From: Alistipes sp. CAG:268
Lineage (GTDB): Bacteria > Bacteroidota > Bacteroidia > Bacteroidales > Rikenellaceae
Assembly (NCBI GenBank): GCA_000434235.1
Contig: FR892007.1
Span: forward strand, 1-20,692
DNA length: 20,692 bases
Direction of reading: 5' to 3'
The translations under genes and the position numbers were made by a program. Below the pieces are notes generated by a model. It was not told where the DNA came from. It saw nothing but the letters and a program-made list of their open reading frames with translations, and searched no databases. Each line of letters starts with the position of its first letter. The stretch's first letter is position 1. Shown piece by piece: positions 10,839 to 18,051 of the stretch.

Positions 10839-10869
10839 TTCGATATTATCCCATTTTTTCCTACTTTTG
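10839..10869 (+). promoter_or_regulatory. Promoter of the M23 peptidase-ispD operon
   Basis: TTCG (10839-10842), 19 nt, then TACTTTTG (10862-10869). The -7 box is a perfect TAnnTTTG and the -33 box has one mismatch. The first ATG of the gene is only 6 nt after the -7 box, so transcription should begin at or next to the start codon. Confidence 0.72.
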
Positions 10870-10875
10870 TGCACT

Positions 10876-12192
10876 ATGATGAAAACGATACGACTGACAA
10901 CCATATGCGCCCTGCTCCTCGCAGCGGGCGCCTGCAACCGGACCGGCAGCCAGGAGTCCGCAACCGAAAACCGGGAGGAGGCCGAACCCCGGAACCTGCT
11001 CTACGGCATCGATGCGGACAACTACCGCACCGAAACGGGCGAGGTGGCCTCGGGCGAAACACTCGGCAAGATTCTCAACGGATATGGCGTTTCGGCCGTT
11101 CTGGTGGACCGTCTCGACAAGGCCTCGGCCGACGTCTTCCCCCTGCGGAACATCCGCGCAGGCCACAAATACACGGTCTTCATCCACGAGGACTCGCTCA
11201 ATACGCCCCACCTCGACTACCTGGCCTACGAAACCTCGAACACCGACTATGTCGTCTTCGGCTTTGCCGATGATTCGGTGACGATCCGCAAGGACGAGAA
11301 GCCCTGCACGCTGCGCCGCATGAAGAAGAGCGCCGTGATCAACTCCTCGCTCTGGGGAGCCATCATGGAGCAGAACCTGCCCTATGCCCTGGCCGCCGAA
11401 ATGGAGGACATCTACCAGTGGACGGTCGATTTCTTCGGCATCCAGAAGGGCGACCGCTTCACGGTGATCTACGACGAGCGCTTCATCGACGACTCGGTAT
11501 CGGTGGGCATCGGCCGCATCTGGGGCGCCAAGTTCACGCAGGGCGACAAGGAGTACTACGCCATACCGTTCCGTCAGGGCGGCAAGATCCAGTACTGGGA
11601 GGCCAACGGAGCCAGCCTGCGCAAGCAGTTGCTCAAGGCCCCGCTCAAGTACACGCGGATCAGTTCGCGCTTCACCTACGCCCGCAAGCACCCGATCTAC
11701 AAGGTCTACCGCCCCCACACGGGCGTCGATTACGCCGCCCCGAAAGGGACGCCCGTACACGCCGTGGCCGACGGTGTCGTGACCTTCAAGGGCTGGGGCG
11801 GCGGCGGTGGCAACACGCTGAAGATCAAACACCCCGGGAATCTGCAGACCGGATACCTCCACCTGAGCGGCTACGCCAAGGGTATCGCCGTGGGCACACA
11901 CGTATCGCAGGGCCAGCTGATCGGCTACGTCGGCTCGACGGGAGCCTCGACAGGCCCGCACCTCGACTACCGGATCTGGAAGAACGGCAAACCGATCGAC
12001 CCGCTGAAGGTGCCGCAGGAGCCGGCCGAACCGATCTCGAAGGAGAACCGCGCGCTGTTCGAGTTCGTCCGCGACCGCATCATGGCCGAGCTCAACGGCG
12101 AGGTAAAACCCGAAGAGCGGATCACGCAACTCGACTCGCTCGTACTCCCGGCAGCCGCTCCGGCAGCCGAGGGGACGGAGCAGAAGGAATAA
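10876..12192 (+). CDS. M23 family metallopeptidase lipoprotein (murein endopeptidase-like)
   Basis: A 438-residue envelope lipoprotein. The N-terminus is a lipoprotein signal (MMKTIRLTTICALLLAAGAC, lipid Cys20; ATG at 10879 is an alternative). Residues about 45-100 (VASGETLGKILNGYGVS...IRAGHKYTVF) resemble an OapA/LysM-type glycan-binding domain. The M23 (LytM/NlpD-type) domain follows: HTGVD (His281, Asp285), YLHLS (His329) and GPHLDYRIWKNGKPIDPL (His362). Where classical M23 enzymes have HxH, this one has His362-Leu-Asp364, so the third zinc ligand would be Asp. The remaining His residues suggest it may still be active as a peptidoglycan cross-link endopeptidase, but this is unproven. A 58-residue C-terminal tail ends in an Ala/Pro/Glu-rich stretch. 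ispD starts 7 nt downstream. Confidence 0.92.
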   Translation: MMKTIRLTTICALLLAAGACNRTGSQESATENREEAEPRNLLYGIDADNYRTETGEVASGETLGKILNGYGVSAVLVDRLDKASADVFPLRNIRAGHKYTVFIHEDSLNTPHLDYLAYETSNTDYVVFGFADDSVTIRKDEKPCTLRRMKKSAVINSSLWGAIMEQNLPYALAAEMEDIYQWTVDFFGIQKGDRFTVIYDERFIDDSVSVGIGRIWGAKFTQGDKEYYAIPFRQGGKIQYWEANGASLRKQLLKAPLKYTRISSRFTYARKHPIYKVYRPHTGVDYAAPKGTPVHAVADGVVTFKGWGGGGGNTLKIKHPGNLQTGYLHLSGYAKGIAVGTHVSQGQLIGYVGSTGASTGPHLDYRIWKNGKPIDPLKVPQEPAEPISKENRALFEFVRDRIMAELNGEVKPEERITQLDSLVLPAAAPAAEGTEQKE

Positions 12193-12199
12193 CCGAACC

Positions 12200-12928
12200 A
12201 TGGAACGGACAGCTGTCATCATCGTGGCCGGAGGCCGCGGCCTGCGCTGCGGCGGGGCGTTGCCCAAGCAGTTCGCGCTGCTGGGCGGGATGCCCGTGCT
12301 GGGACGCACGATCAACCGCTTCGCACGGGCGCTTCCCGGAGCGGAGATTGTCGTCGTCCTGCCCGAGAGCCACATCGACTTCTGGAACAACCTCTCCGCA
12401 CGGTTCGACGTGGCCCGCCACCGCACAACGGCCGGAGGCGAGGAGCGGTTCGACTCGGTCAAGCGCGGCTTAGAGGCCCTGCGAAGCCAGCCGGAACTGA
12501 TTGCCGTGCAGGATGCCGTGCGTCCGCTGGCAAGCGAGGAGCTGATCCGCCGCGTCGTGAAGGCCGCCGCACGCCACGGAGCCGCCATCCCGGTCGTTGC
12601 GGCCGTCAATTCGTTCCGCGAGATTGTCGGCAGCGGAGAGCCGGAGGCCGGGATCGAGCCGTCGCGGATCATCGACCGGAGCCGCCTGCGGATCGTGCAG
12701 ACGCCCCAGATCTTCGAGGCATGCCTCCTCCGCCGCGCCTACGACAGGGAACGACTCGACTCGTTCACCGACGACGCCTCGGTCGTCGAGGCGGACGGAA
12801 CGCCCGTATGTCTGGTCGAGGGCGAACGCGGCAACCTGAAGATCACCACTCCCGAGGATTTCACCATCGCCGAGGCGCTGCTCGCCGCAGAAGAGGAGCG
12901 TGCCGCAGCGGCCGGCTGCACCGAATAA
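12200..12928 (+). CDS. ispD: 2-C-methyl-D-erythritol 4-phosphate cytidylyltransferase IspD
   Basis: IspD couples CTP to MEP in the non-mevalonate isoprenoid pathway, which supplies undecaprenyl phosphate and quinone side chains. The 242-residue protein has the nucleotide-binding VAGGRGLRCGGALPKQF (9-25, Arg13 and Lys23), EERFDSVKRGL, QDAVRPLAS, QTPQIFEA, the DDASVVEADG segment and a C-terminal GNLKITTPEDF. Two small departures from the usual signature are visible: Gln replaces His in the HDAxRP motif, and Cys17 sits where Met is usual. The key Asp and Arg are kept, so activity is expected. It lies 7 nt after the M23 gene and 3 nt before the PH-domain gene, in one operon. Confidence 0.95.
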   Translation: MERTAVIIVAGGRGLRCGGALPKQFALLGGMPVLGRTINRFARALPGAEIVVVLPESHIDFWNNLSARFDVARHRTTAGGEERFDSVKRGLEALRSQPELIAVQDAVRPLASEELIRRVVKAAARHGAAIPVVAAVNSFREIVGSGEPEAGIEPSRIIDRSRLRIVQTPQIFEACLLRRAYDRERLDSFTDDASVVEADGTPVCLVEGERGNLKITTPEDFTIAEALLAAEEERAAAAGCTE

Positions 12929-12931
12929 CCC

Positions 12932-13528
12932 ATGACCTCCATCTACAAATACCACTTCAGCCGAACGACGCTCTACTGGACGATCGTCTACCTGGCCGTC
13001 TTCGCCGGCCTGGGATGGGGACTCTACCACCTCTACGAAGGCGGTTACCTCTCGGCGTGGTTCACGTCGTTCATCGTGGCCCTGATCGCCCTGATGGCGC
13101 TGTCGATCCCGCGCAAGATCGTCGTCACGGACGAGACGGTCGAGGTCCGCTGCCTGCTCGACATCACCGAGATCCGCCGCAGCGAGATCGCCTCGGTCCG
13201 CCGTGTGGACAACAAGCGCATGAAGTGGTTCGTTCCGATCTTCGGAGGCTACGGCTTCTTCGGATACTACGGCCGGTTCCTCGACCTGCGCCGTTTCGAC
13301 CGCGTGAAACTCTACGTCTCGGAGTGGAAGAACTTCGTCGAGATCACCGACATCTACGAGGAGCGCATCTACGTCTCGTGCTCCGATGCCGACCGCCTCG
13401 TGGCCGAGCTGATGCCGCCCGGAGGCAACCGCATCGACGAGGAGGAGATCGAGGTGGAGGCCGAAGAGAGGGCCCGCGAAGCCGGAGAAATGGGGCATCG
13501 GGAACCGGCGGAGGACGAAAAGAGGTAG
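12932..13528 (+). CDS. Membrane protein with bacterial PH-like domain
   Basis: A 198-residue protein of unknown function. Two membrane segments (about residues 13-33 and 41-59) are followed by a bacterial PH-type beta domain starting at IPRKIVVTDETVEVRCLLD (59-77). The pattern of short strands, the aromatic-rich FGGYGFFGYYGRF, and the VSEWKNFVEI and RIYVSCSDADRLVAEL strands are like Bacteroidota PH-domain membrane proteins. The C-terminal 35 residues are strongly acidic and charged (DEEEIEVEAEERAREAGEMG), probably a disordered cytoplasmic tail. It is the last gene of the M23-ispD operon, only 3 nt after ispD. No catalytic motif is visible, so a scaffold or sensor role is possible but unsupported. 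Confidence 0.75.
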   Translation: MTSIYKYHFSRTTLYWTIVYLAVFAGLGWGLYHLYEGGYLSAWFTSFIVALIALMALSIPRKIVVTDETVEVRCLLDITEIRRSEIASVRRVDNKRMKWFVPIFGGYGFFGYYGRFLDLRRFDRVKLYVSEWKNFVEITDIYEERIYVSCSDADRLVAELMPPGGNRIDEEEIEVEAEERAREAGEMGHREPAEDEKR

Positions 13529-13585
13529 ACAAGAACCATCAAACGGGGAAAAGCCCCGACAGAAAAGAGGCCCGAAAGGGGGCAT

Positions 13586-13593
13586 GAATTTTG
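13586..13593 (+). promoter_or_regulatory. Possible -7 box of rubredoxin gene
   Basis: GAATTTTG matches TAnnTTTG at all but the first base and is followed by a long A-rich leader up to the ATG at 13636, common for well-expressed Bacteroidota genes. No TTTG lies at the -33 position. Two small GC hairpins precede it (CGGGG-AAAAG-CCCCG at 13544-13558 and CCC-GAAA-GGG near 13571) without T tracts. Confidence 0.3.
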
Positions 13594-13635
13594 GAATCGA
13601 CAATCAACAACACCTAATCAAAAAACAAGAAAAAG

Positions 13636-13800
13636 ATGAAAAAGTATCGTTGCACCGTATGCGAATGGATTTATGATCCCGAAGTAGGCGATCCGGAAGG
13701 CGGCATCGCACCCGGAACGGCTTTCGAAGACATTCCCGAGGATTGGGTCTGCCCGCTCTGCGGCGTCGGCAAAGACCAGTTCGAAGAGGTTGTGGAGTAA
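13636..13800 (+). CDS. Rubredoxin
   Basis: A 54-residue rubredoxin, easily missed because of its size. It has the two iron-binding knuckles CTVCEW (Cys6, Cys9) and CPLCGVGK (Cys39, Cys42), the [12 protein letters not shown] segment after the first knuckle, [15 protein letters not shown] before the second, and an acidic FEEVVE end. These match the full family pattern with a single Fe(SCys)4 site. Rubredoxins carry one electron, often to peroxide- or superoxide-reducing enzymes in anaerobes; no partner gene lies next to it. It lies 107 nt after the PH-domain gene, so it probably has its own promoter, and a hairpin follows it. Confidence 0.96.
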   Translation: MKKYRCTVCEWIYDPEVGDPEGGIAPGTAFEDIPEDWVCPLCGVGKDQFEEVVE

Positions 13801-13843
13801 CCGCAACCCGAGGCTGCCGGCTCTGCGAGGCGGCTTCTGATAC

Positions 13844-13880
13844 AAGGCGGGGTGCTGTCCGACGGATGGCACCCCGCTTT
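13844..13880 (+). terminator. Probable terminator after rubredoxin
   Basis: A 12-bp stem (13844-13855 with 13869-13880, one G-T pair) with GCGGGGTGC / GCACCCCGC core and a 13-nt loop that can fold further (TCC/GGA). The T run after the stem is short (TTT, then GCATG), so efficiency is uncertain. The A side could serve the minus-strand GNAT gene, whose stop lies about 60 nt away. Confidence 0.6.
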
Positions 13881-13938
13881 GCATGCGATATGCAATCTGT
13901 CCCGGGAAAGATCCAGGACGGCGTCTGCCCCCACTTCG

Positions 13939-14462
13939 TCAGCCGAAGAAGGCAGACGGATATTCGACTGTCCCGTGTACTCCACACAAACCTCGGGCAG
14001 AAGTTCCACGGCAAGACAGCACTCATCCGGGGCCTCGAACGGGAACCGGATGCCAAAAGCGCTTGCTGGACAGTATCCGAAACGAGGATAATAGTCCGGA
14101 TGCCCGACCAGCACAGCAGAATCGAACCCCAATGCGGCAGCCCGCGCATGCGCCTCACGCATCAGCCGCGAGCCGATTCCCCGACGCCAGCGATCGGGAG
14201 CCACGGAGAGTGGCGCAACGCCCAGCGCCGTTGTGCGTCCGACGCCGTCGGCAATGACGACCGGTGTGAGCAACACATGTCCCACAATCCGGTTGCACTC
14301 CTCGGCAACGAGAGACAATTCGGGAATGAACGTCGGAGCACTCCGCAACCGCGCTACCAACAGGTGCTCCGTATGGTCGCTGACCGCAAAATCGCGGAAA
14401 GCCGCCTCCACCAAAGCCTCGACACCGGTCCGGTCCGAAGCCTGTTCCTCTCTGACAATCAT
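13939..14462 (-). pseudogene. GNAT family N-acetyltransferase (YhbS-like), frameshifted near the C-terminus
   Basis: Reading from the ATG at 14462 gives a GNAT acetyltransferase of the YhbS-like type: N-terminal MIVREEQASDRTGVEALV, IPELSLVAEECNRIVGHVLL, LGVAPLSVAPDRWRRGIGSRLM (acetyl-CoA loop RRGIGS), and VLVGHPDYYPRFGY followed by PFEAPDECCLAVEL. The frame then runs on antisense through the rubredoxin gene, giving low-complexity residues unlike the family. One frame over, immediately after EVCVEYTG, the sequence reads TVEYPSAFFG and stops (TGA at 13941-13939), which is the expected family end. Restoring one G in the minus-strand GGG run (plus-strand CCC 13972-13974) joins both parts into a 174-residue protein of normal length. 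As given, the gene lacks its last strand and has a spurious tail of about 100 residues. The acceptor substrate is unknown. Confidence 0.85.
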
Positions 14463-14485
14463 CGTCGAACATGCATTAAAATGAA

Positions 14486-14528
14486 GGCATCGGGTCCGTT
14501 CCCCGATAAGCGGGGAGGATCCGATGCC
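14486..14528 (-). terminator. Two-tier hairpin terminator after dipeptidyl peptidase III
   Basis: An outer 12-bp stem (14486-14497 with 14517-14528, one G-T pair) encloses an inner CCCCG/CGGGG stem (14501-14505 with 14511-14515). On the minus strand it is followed by TTCATTTTAATG, a loose T tract, 25 nt beyond the M49 stop. It sits between the M49 stop and the GNAT start and would separate or attenuate the two. Confidence 0.65.
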
Positions 14529-14553
14529 GCAGATGGTTGCAACGTCCCAAAGG

Positions 14554-16581
14554 TCAATTGACGTTGGGCAGGAACGAATAGTCGCGCGAATAGCCGAGCA
14601 TCTGCTCCACGTAGTTGTTCGGATAGGAGATCTTTACATCGACGATCTTGCCGTCCTGCTCGACCAGCTCGTACTCGGGATTCACGAAGCCTCCGTAAGG
14701 CTCGATGCCCAGTGCGGCATAACGCTCGCGCACCTCGGCATGGAGCGTCGGATCGACCTTCACGCCGTAGCGCTCGACCAGATCCCGGCCCGCCTCGTAG
14801 TCGCCTTCGGACTTGATGCGCTGCATCTCGCACAGCAGCTCGCCGAAGAGCGAACGCAGCTTCTCGAAGTCATTGACCACTACATAGGTCTTGCCGTCCT
14901 GCTTCACCCACTCGATCACGTTGTCGGACTTGCCGCGCTCGTAGCACCACTCGGCAATCAGCTTGCGGTTGCGCATGTGCGACTCCTCGACGTTCTTGCC
15001 CGGCTCGATGCGCGCCAGCTGGGTCATCAGGCCGTTGAGAATGTAGTTGGCATAACCCGCCTTGGCCACGTCGAACGACGGCACGAGACCCAGCTCGACC
15101 ATCTTCGGGTCGCCGAGGTAATAGAGGCCGAACAGGTCGGCACGCGCCTCCTCGAGCGTCGATCCGTAGCTGCGCAGCTCGGTACCGGTGACACCCGGAG
15201 CCAGCTGGCCCGATCCGTGGCCCAGACACTCGTGCAGGTCGGTGTGCAGGTCATCGGCCAGCTTGCCGTAGCGGTCCATCCGTTCGCGGTCCTCGGCGCG
15301 CAGCACGAACTCCTCGTCGAAGCCGTTGCCGTGGGCTGCACGGTCGTAGGCATAGGTGATGTTGTCGATGGTTACCGATTTCGAGCCGTGCTCCTTGCGG
15401 ATCCAGTCGGCATTGGGCAGGTTGATGCCGATCGGCGTTGCGGGATAGCAGTCACCGCCGAGCATCGCCACGGTGATGACCTTGGCCGAGACACCCTTGA
15501 CCTCCTTCTTGCGGTAGGCCGGATTGACGGGCGAATGGTCCTCGAACCACTGGGCATTCGACGAGATGACCTCCGTGCGGTGGCAGGCCGTCGAGTCGAT
15601 GAAATTGACGTTGGCCTCCCACGAAGCCTTGTAGCCGAGCGGGTCGCCGTAGGTCTCGATGAAACCATTGACGAAATCGACGTTCGAAACCGTGTCGCGC
15701 ACCCAGCCGATGTTGTAGCGGTCGAACTCCTTCAGGTCGCCGCTCTTATAATAGGAGATCAGGGCGGCGATGTTCTCCTTCTGCGGGCCCTCGGCCACCG
15801 ACTCGGCCTTCTCGAGCCAGTAGACCACACGCTCGATCGCCGGCGAGTACATGCCGCCGACGCGCCACGTACGCTCGCTGAGCGTCCCCGTGGCGGGATC
15901 CTTCACCAGCTGCGAGTTCAGACCGTAGGAGATCGGCTCGGGATCGTTGCCGGCAGCAGCGGCCATCCCGGCATAGAAGGCCTCGGCCTCGGCCTGGTTC
16001 ACCCCCGAGTAGTAGTTGCTCGACGAGGTGAGCAGCAGGTCCTCGCCGTCCGTCTGGTTGAGCCGCGTCGGATAGAGCGTCGGGTCGAAGATCGCCCGGC
16101 AAACATCGCCCCGCAGGGCGTTCAGCTCGCCGAAGCGCTCCTCGGGAATCGTCTCGATGACGTCGAGCAGGTAGCCCTCCGTGAACTCGGGGCGGAACTT
16201 GTCGTTCGAATAGTGGTGGTGGATGCCGTTGGCGAACCACACCTTCTTGAGGTATTTCTCGAGCGCCTTCCACTCGGCGGCCGTGCGGTCGCCGGTGTAG
16301 TTCTCATAGACGACCTCCAGCGTCCGCCGGACCGGAAGGTTCATGCGGCAGTTCTGGTCGTAGAGAATATCCCGGCCGCTCTTGGCAGCCTCGGCCAGGT
16401 AGTAGATGAGCTCCTTCTCGCGAAGGGGAAGCTCGTCGAATCCGGGCACTTCGTAGCGGATGACCTTGATGTCGTCGAAACGATCGACGATCCACGGTGC
16501 GTCGGCCCCGGCGGTGTCGCCGCACGAGGTCAGCGCGGAAATAGCGCATGTCATGGATGCAATGGTAATTATACGTTTCAT
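14554..16581 (-). CDS. Dipeptidyl peptidase III (M49 zinc peptidase), lipoprotein
   Basis: A 675-residue M49 peptidase, which removes dipeptides from the N-terminus of short peptides. The zinc site is HECLGH (450-455), the five-spaced form reported for bacterial DPP III rather than the human HELLGH, and the downstream EEARAD with Glu478 as third ligand. Length and spacing agree closely with what I recall of the Bacteroides thetaiotaomicron enzyme. Also visible are the WFEDHSPVNPAYRKKEVKG segment and the NYYSGVN region near residue 190. The N-terminus MKRIITIASMTCAISALTSC is a lipoprotein signal with lipid Cys20, so it acts in the envelope. It has its own promoter, divergent from panC, and the GNAT gene follows after a hairpin. 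Confidence 0.95.
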   Translation of the reverse strand: MKRIITIASMTCAISALTSCGDTAGADAPWIVDRFDDIKVIRYEVPGFDELPLREKELIYYLAEAAKSGRDILYDQNCRMNLPVRRTLEVVYENYTGDRTAAEWKALEKYLKKVWFANGIHHHYSNDKFRPEFTEGYLLDVIETIPEERFGELNALRGDVCRAIFDPTLYPTRLNQTDGEDLLLTSSSNYYSGVNQAEAEAFYAGMAAAAGNDPEPISYGLNSQLVKDPATGTLSERTWRVGGMYSPAIERVVYWLEKAESVAEGPQKENIAALISYYKSGDLKEFDRYNIGWVRDTVSNVDFVNGFIETYGDPLGYKASWEANVNFIDSTACHRTEVISSNAQWFEDHSPVNPAYRKKEVKGVSAKVITVAMLGGDCYPATPIGINLPNADWIRKEHGSKSVTIDNITYAYDRAAHGNGFDEEFVLRAEDRERMDRYGKLADDLHTDLHECLGHGSGQLAPGVTGTELRSYGSTLEEARADLFGLYYLGDPKMVELGLVPSFDVAKAGYANYILNGLMTQLARIEPGKNVEESHMRNRKLIAEWCYERGKSDNVIEWVKQDGKTYVVVNDFEKLRSLFGELLCEMQRIKSEGDYEAGRDLVERYGVKVDPTLHAEVRERYAALGIEPYGGFVNPEYELVEQDGKIVDVKISYPNNYVEQMLGYSRDYSFLPNVN

Positions 16582-16603
16582 GTGTTTGGTTTGTACGTTC
16601 CGC

Positions 16604-16611
16604 CAAAGATA
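16604..16611 (-). promoter_or_regulatory. -7 promoter box of the dipeptidyl peptidase III gene
   Basis: On the minus strand this reads TATCTTTG, a perfect TAnnTTTG, 22 nt before the start at 16581. It is identical to the lpxK -7 box. No TTTG is found 19 nt further upstream, so the -33 element is weak or absent. Confidence 0.65.
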
Positions 16612-16674
16612 CGAAAAAAACGCTCTTCACCTACGCGCCCGGGGAGGGCCCTTGCACTTTTTTCACTATTTTTC

Positions 16675-16705
16675 TTCGTTTTGTCAGGGGTTATTTCTAC
16701 CTTTG
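16675..16705 (+). promoter_or_regulatory. panCD promoter
   Basis: TTCG (16675-16678), 19 nt, then TACCTTTG (16698-16705), 25 nt before the panC ATG. The -7 box is perfect; the -33 box has the same TTCG variant and the same spacing as the promoter at 10839-10869. Confidence 0.72.
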
Positions 16706-16730
16706 CCCCGCAATCGTTTCAAGCACAAGG

Positions 16731-17567
16731 ATGAAAGTATTTACCAACGTCAGGGAGCTTCGCGCGGAGCTCGACCGGACGGAGCAGTCGGGAATCGGCT
16801 TCGTGCCGACGATGGGCGCGCTCCACGCCGGCCACCGCTCGCTCGTCGAACGCGCCCGCAGGGAGAATGCCACCGTGGTGGTGAGCGTCTTCGTGAATCC
16901 TACGCAGTTCAATGACAAGAACGACCTGCGCAACTACCCCCGAACCCCCGAAGCCGACGAGCGGCTGCTCGCCGAGGCCGGAGCCGACTTCGTGCTGATG
17001 CCGTCGGTCGAGGAGATCTACCCCGAGCCCGATACCCGCGTCTTCGATTTCGGGCAGGTGGACAAGGTCATGGAGGGAGCCACGCGCCCGGGACACTTCA
17101 ACGGCGTGGCTCAGGTCGTAAGCCGCCTGTTCGACATCGTCCGCCCGGCCCGCGCCTACTTCGGCGAAAAGGATTTCCAGCAGATCGCCGTCATCAAGGC
17201 CATGGTCCGTCAGCTGGCCCTGCCGGTCGAGATCGTCGAGTGCCCGATCGTCCGCGGAGAGGACGGGCTGGCCCTCTCGTCGCGCAACACGCTCCTTGAT
17301 GCCGCACACCGTGCCGCCGCACCGCACATCTACGCCACGCTGCGGCGTGCCGTGGAGAAGTCGCACGAGCTGACGCCCGACCGCCTGAAGAAGTGGGTCG
17401 TCGAGGAGGTCGAGCGCAACCCGCTGCTGAAGGTCATCTACTACCAGTCGGTCGATGCCCTCACGATGCAGGAGGTCGCCTCGTGGAGCGACTCGGAACG
17501 CATTCAGGGCTGCATCGCCGTGCAGGCCGGCGAGATCCGTTTAATCGACAACATCCGCATCCGATAA
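16731..17567 (+). CDS. panC: Pantothenate synthetase PanC
   Basis: PanC joins pantoate and beta-alanine with ATP to make pantothenate, the CoA precursor. The 278-residue cytoplasmic protein has the ATP-binding [14 protein letters not shown] (26-39, with the HxGH-type His32 and His35), [49 protein letters not shown], and GLALSSRN, the KMSKS-equivalent loop. Length is normal. The stop overlaps the panD start in TAATG, so the two are translationally coupled. panB, which makes the pantoate, is not in the window. Confidence 0.98.
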   Translation: MKVFTNVRELRAELDRTEQSGIGFVPTMGALHAGHRSLVERARRENATVVVSVFVNPTQFNDKNDLRNYPRTPEADERLLAEAGADFVLMPSVEEIYPEPDTRVFDFGQVDKVMEGATRPGHFNGVAQVVSRLFDIVRPARAYFGEKDFQQIAVIKAMVRQLALPVEIVECPIVRGEDGLALSSRNTLLDAAHRAAAPHIYATLRRAVEKSHELTPDRLKKWVVEEVERNPLLKVIYYQSVDALTMQEVASWSDSERIQGCIAVQAGEIRLIDNIRIR

Positions 17568-17926
17568 TGAAATTCCAGATCGAAGTCATCAAATCGAAGA
17601 TTCACCGCGTGACCGTCACGCAGGCCAATCTGAACTACGTCGGCAGCATCACCATCGACGAGGCGCTGCTCGAGGCCGCCAACATGATCGAGGGCGAGAA
17701 GGTCCAGATCATGGACATCAACAACGGCGAACGGTTCGAAACCTACATCATCAAGGGTGAGCGCGGCAGCGGCTGCATCTGCCTCAACGGCGCCGCAGCA
17801 CGCAAGGTGCAGGTGGGCGACGTCGTGATCATCGCCTCCTACGCGCTGATGGATTTCGAGGACGCCAAGCAGTTCCGTCCGTGGGTGATCTTCCCCGATA
17901 CGGAAACCAACCGGCTTGTCAAGTAA
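17567..17926 (+). CDS. panD: Aspartate 1-decarboxylase PanD (pyruvoyl enzyme precursor)
   Basis: PanD makes beta-alanine from aspartate, the second substrate of PanC. The 119-residue proenzyme carries the self-processing site YVGSITID; cleavage between Gly26 and Ser27 would turn Ser27 into the pyruvoyl cofactor. The N-terminal [16 protein letters not shown], the [11 protein letters not shown] segment with the substrate Arg, and the [19 protein letters not shown] segment are all as expected. The ATG overlaps the panC stop by one base, which fixes the start. A clean terminator follows 34 nt after the stop, so panCD is a two-gene operon. Confidence 0.97.
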   Translation: MKFQIEVIKSKIHRVTVTQANLNYVGSITIDEALLEAANMIEGEKVQIMDINNGERFETYIIKGERGSGCICLNGAAARKVQVGDVVIIASYALMDFEDAKQFRPWVIFPDTETNRLVK

Positions 17927-17960
17927 TCCGAACGGACGCCACGCAGCGGCCGGACAGACA

Positions 17961-17988
17961 AAAATCTCCCTCCGAAAGGGAGATTTTT
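17961..17988 (+). terminator. Rho-independent terminator of panCD
   Basis: A perfect 10-bp stem AAAATCTCCC / GGGAGATTTT (17961-17970 with 17978-17987) with a 7-nt loop ends in TTTTT (17984-17988). The next -7 promoter box begins 13 nt later. Confidence 0.93.
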
Positions 17989-18000
17989 CATTTAAATTAC

Positions 18001-18008
18001 TACCTTTG
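18001..18008 (+). promoter_or_regulatory. -7 promoter box of DUF456-M16 operon
   Basis: TACCTTTG is a perfect TAnnTTTG, identical to the panC -7 box, 43 nt before the DUF456 ATG. The expected -33 position falls inside the right arm of the panCD terminator and has no TTTG, so recognition may differ or be weak. Confidence 0.6.
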
Positions 18009-18051
18009 TTATCAGGTGCGGTCGCGGGACCGCACTGCCATTCATCACGAT

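Noticed and set aside
10768..10875. Upstream extension of the M23 frame by 36 codons
   Set aside because: It runs through both promoter boxes and would bury the lipoprotein signal peptide internally.
13544..13558. GC hairpin CGGGG-AAAAG-CCCCG after the PH-domain gene
   Set aside because: A 5-bp stem with no T tract; not enough to call a terminator.
14524..16734. Plus-strand open frame of 736 codons opposite dipeptidyl peptidase III
   Set aside because: Mirror of the M49 gene; it crosses the divergent promoters and shows no family motifs.
17881..18051. Upstream extension of the DUF456 frame
   Set aside because: It would overlap panD and read through the panCD terminator and the -7 box; the first membrane helix starts at 18052.
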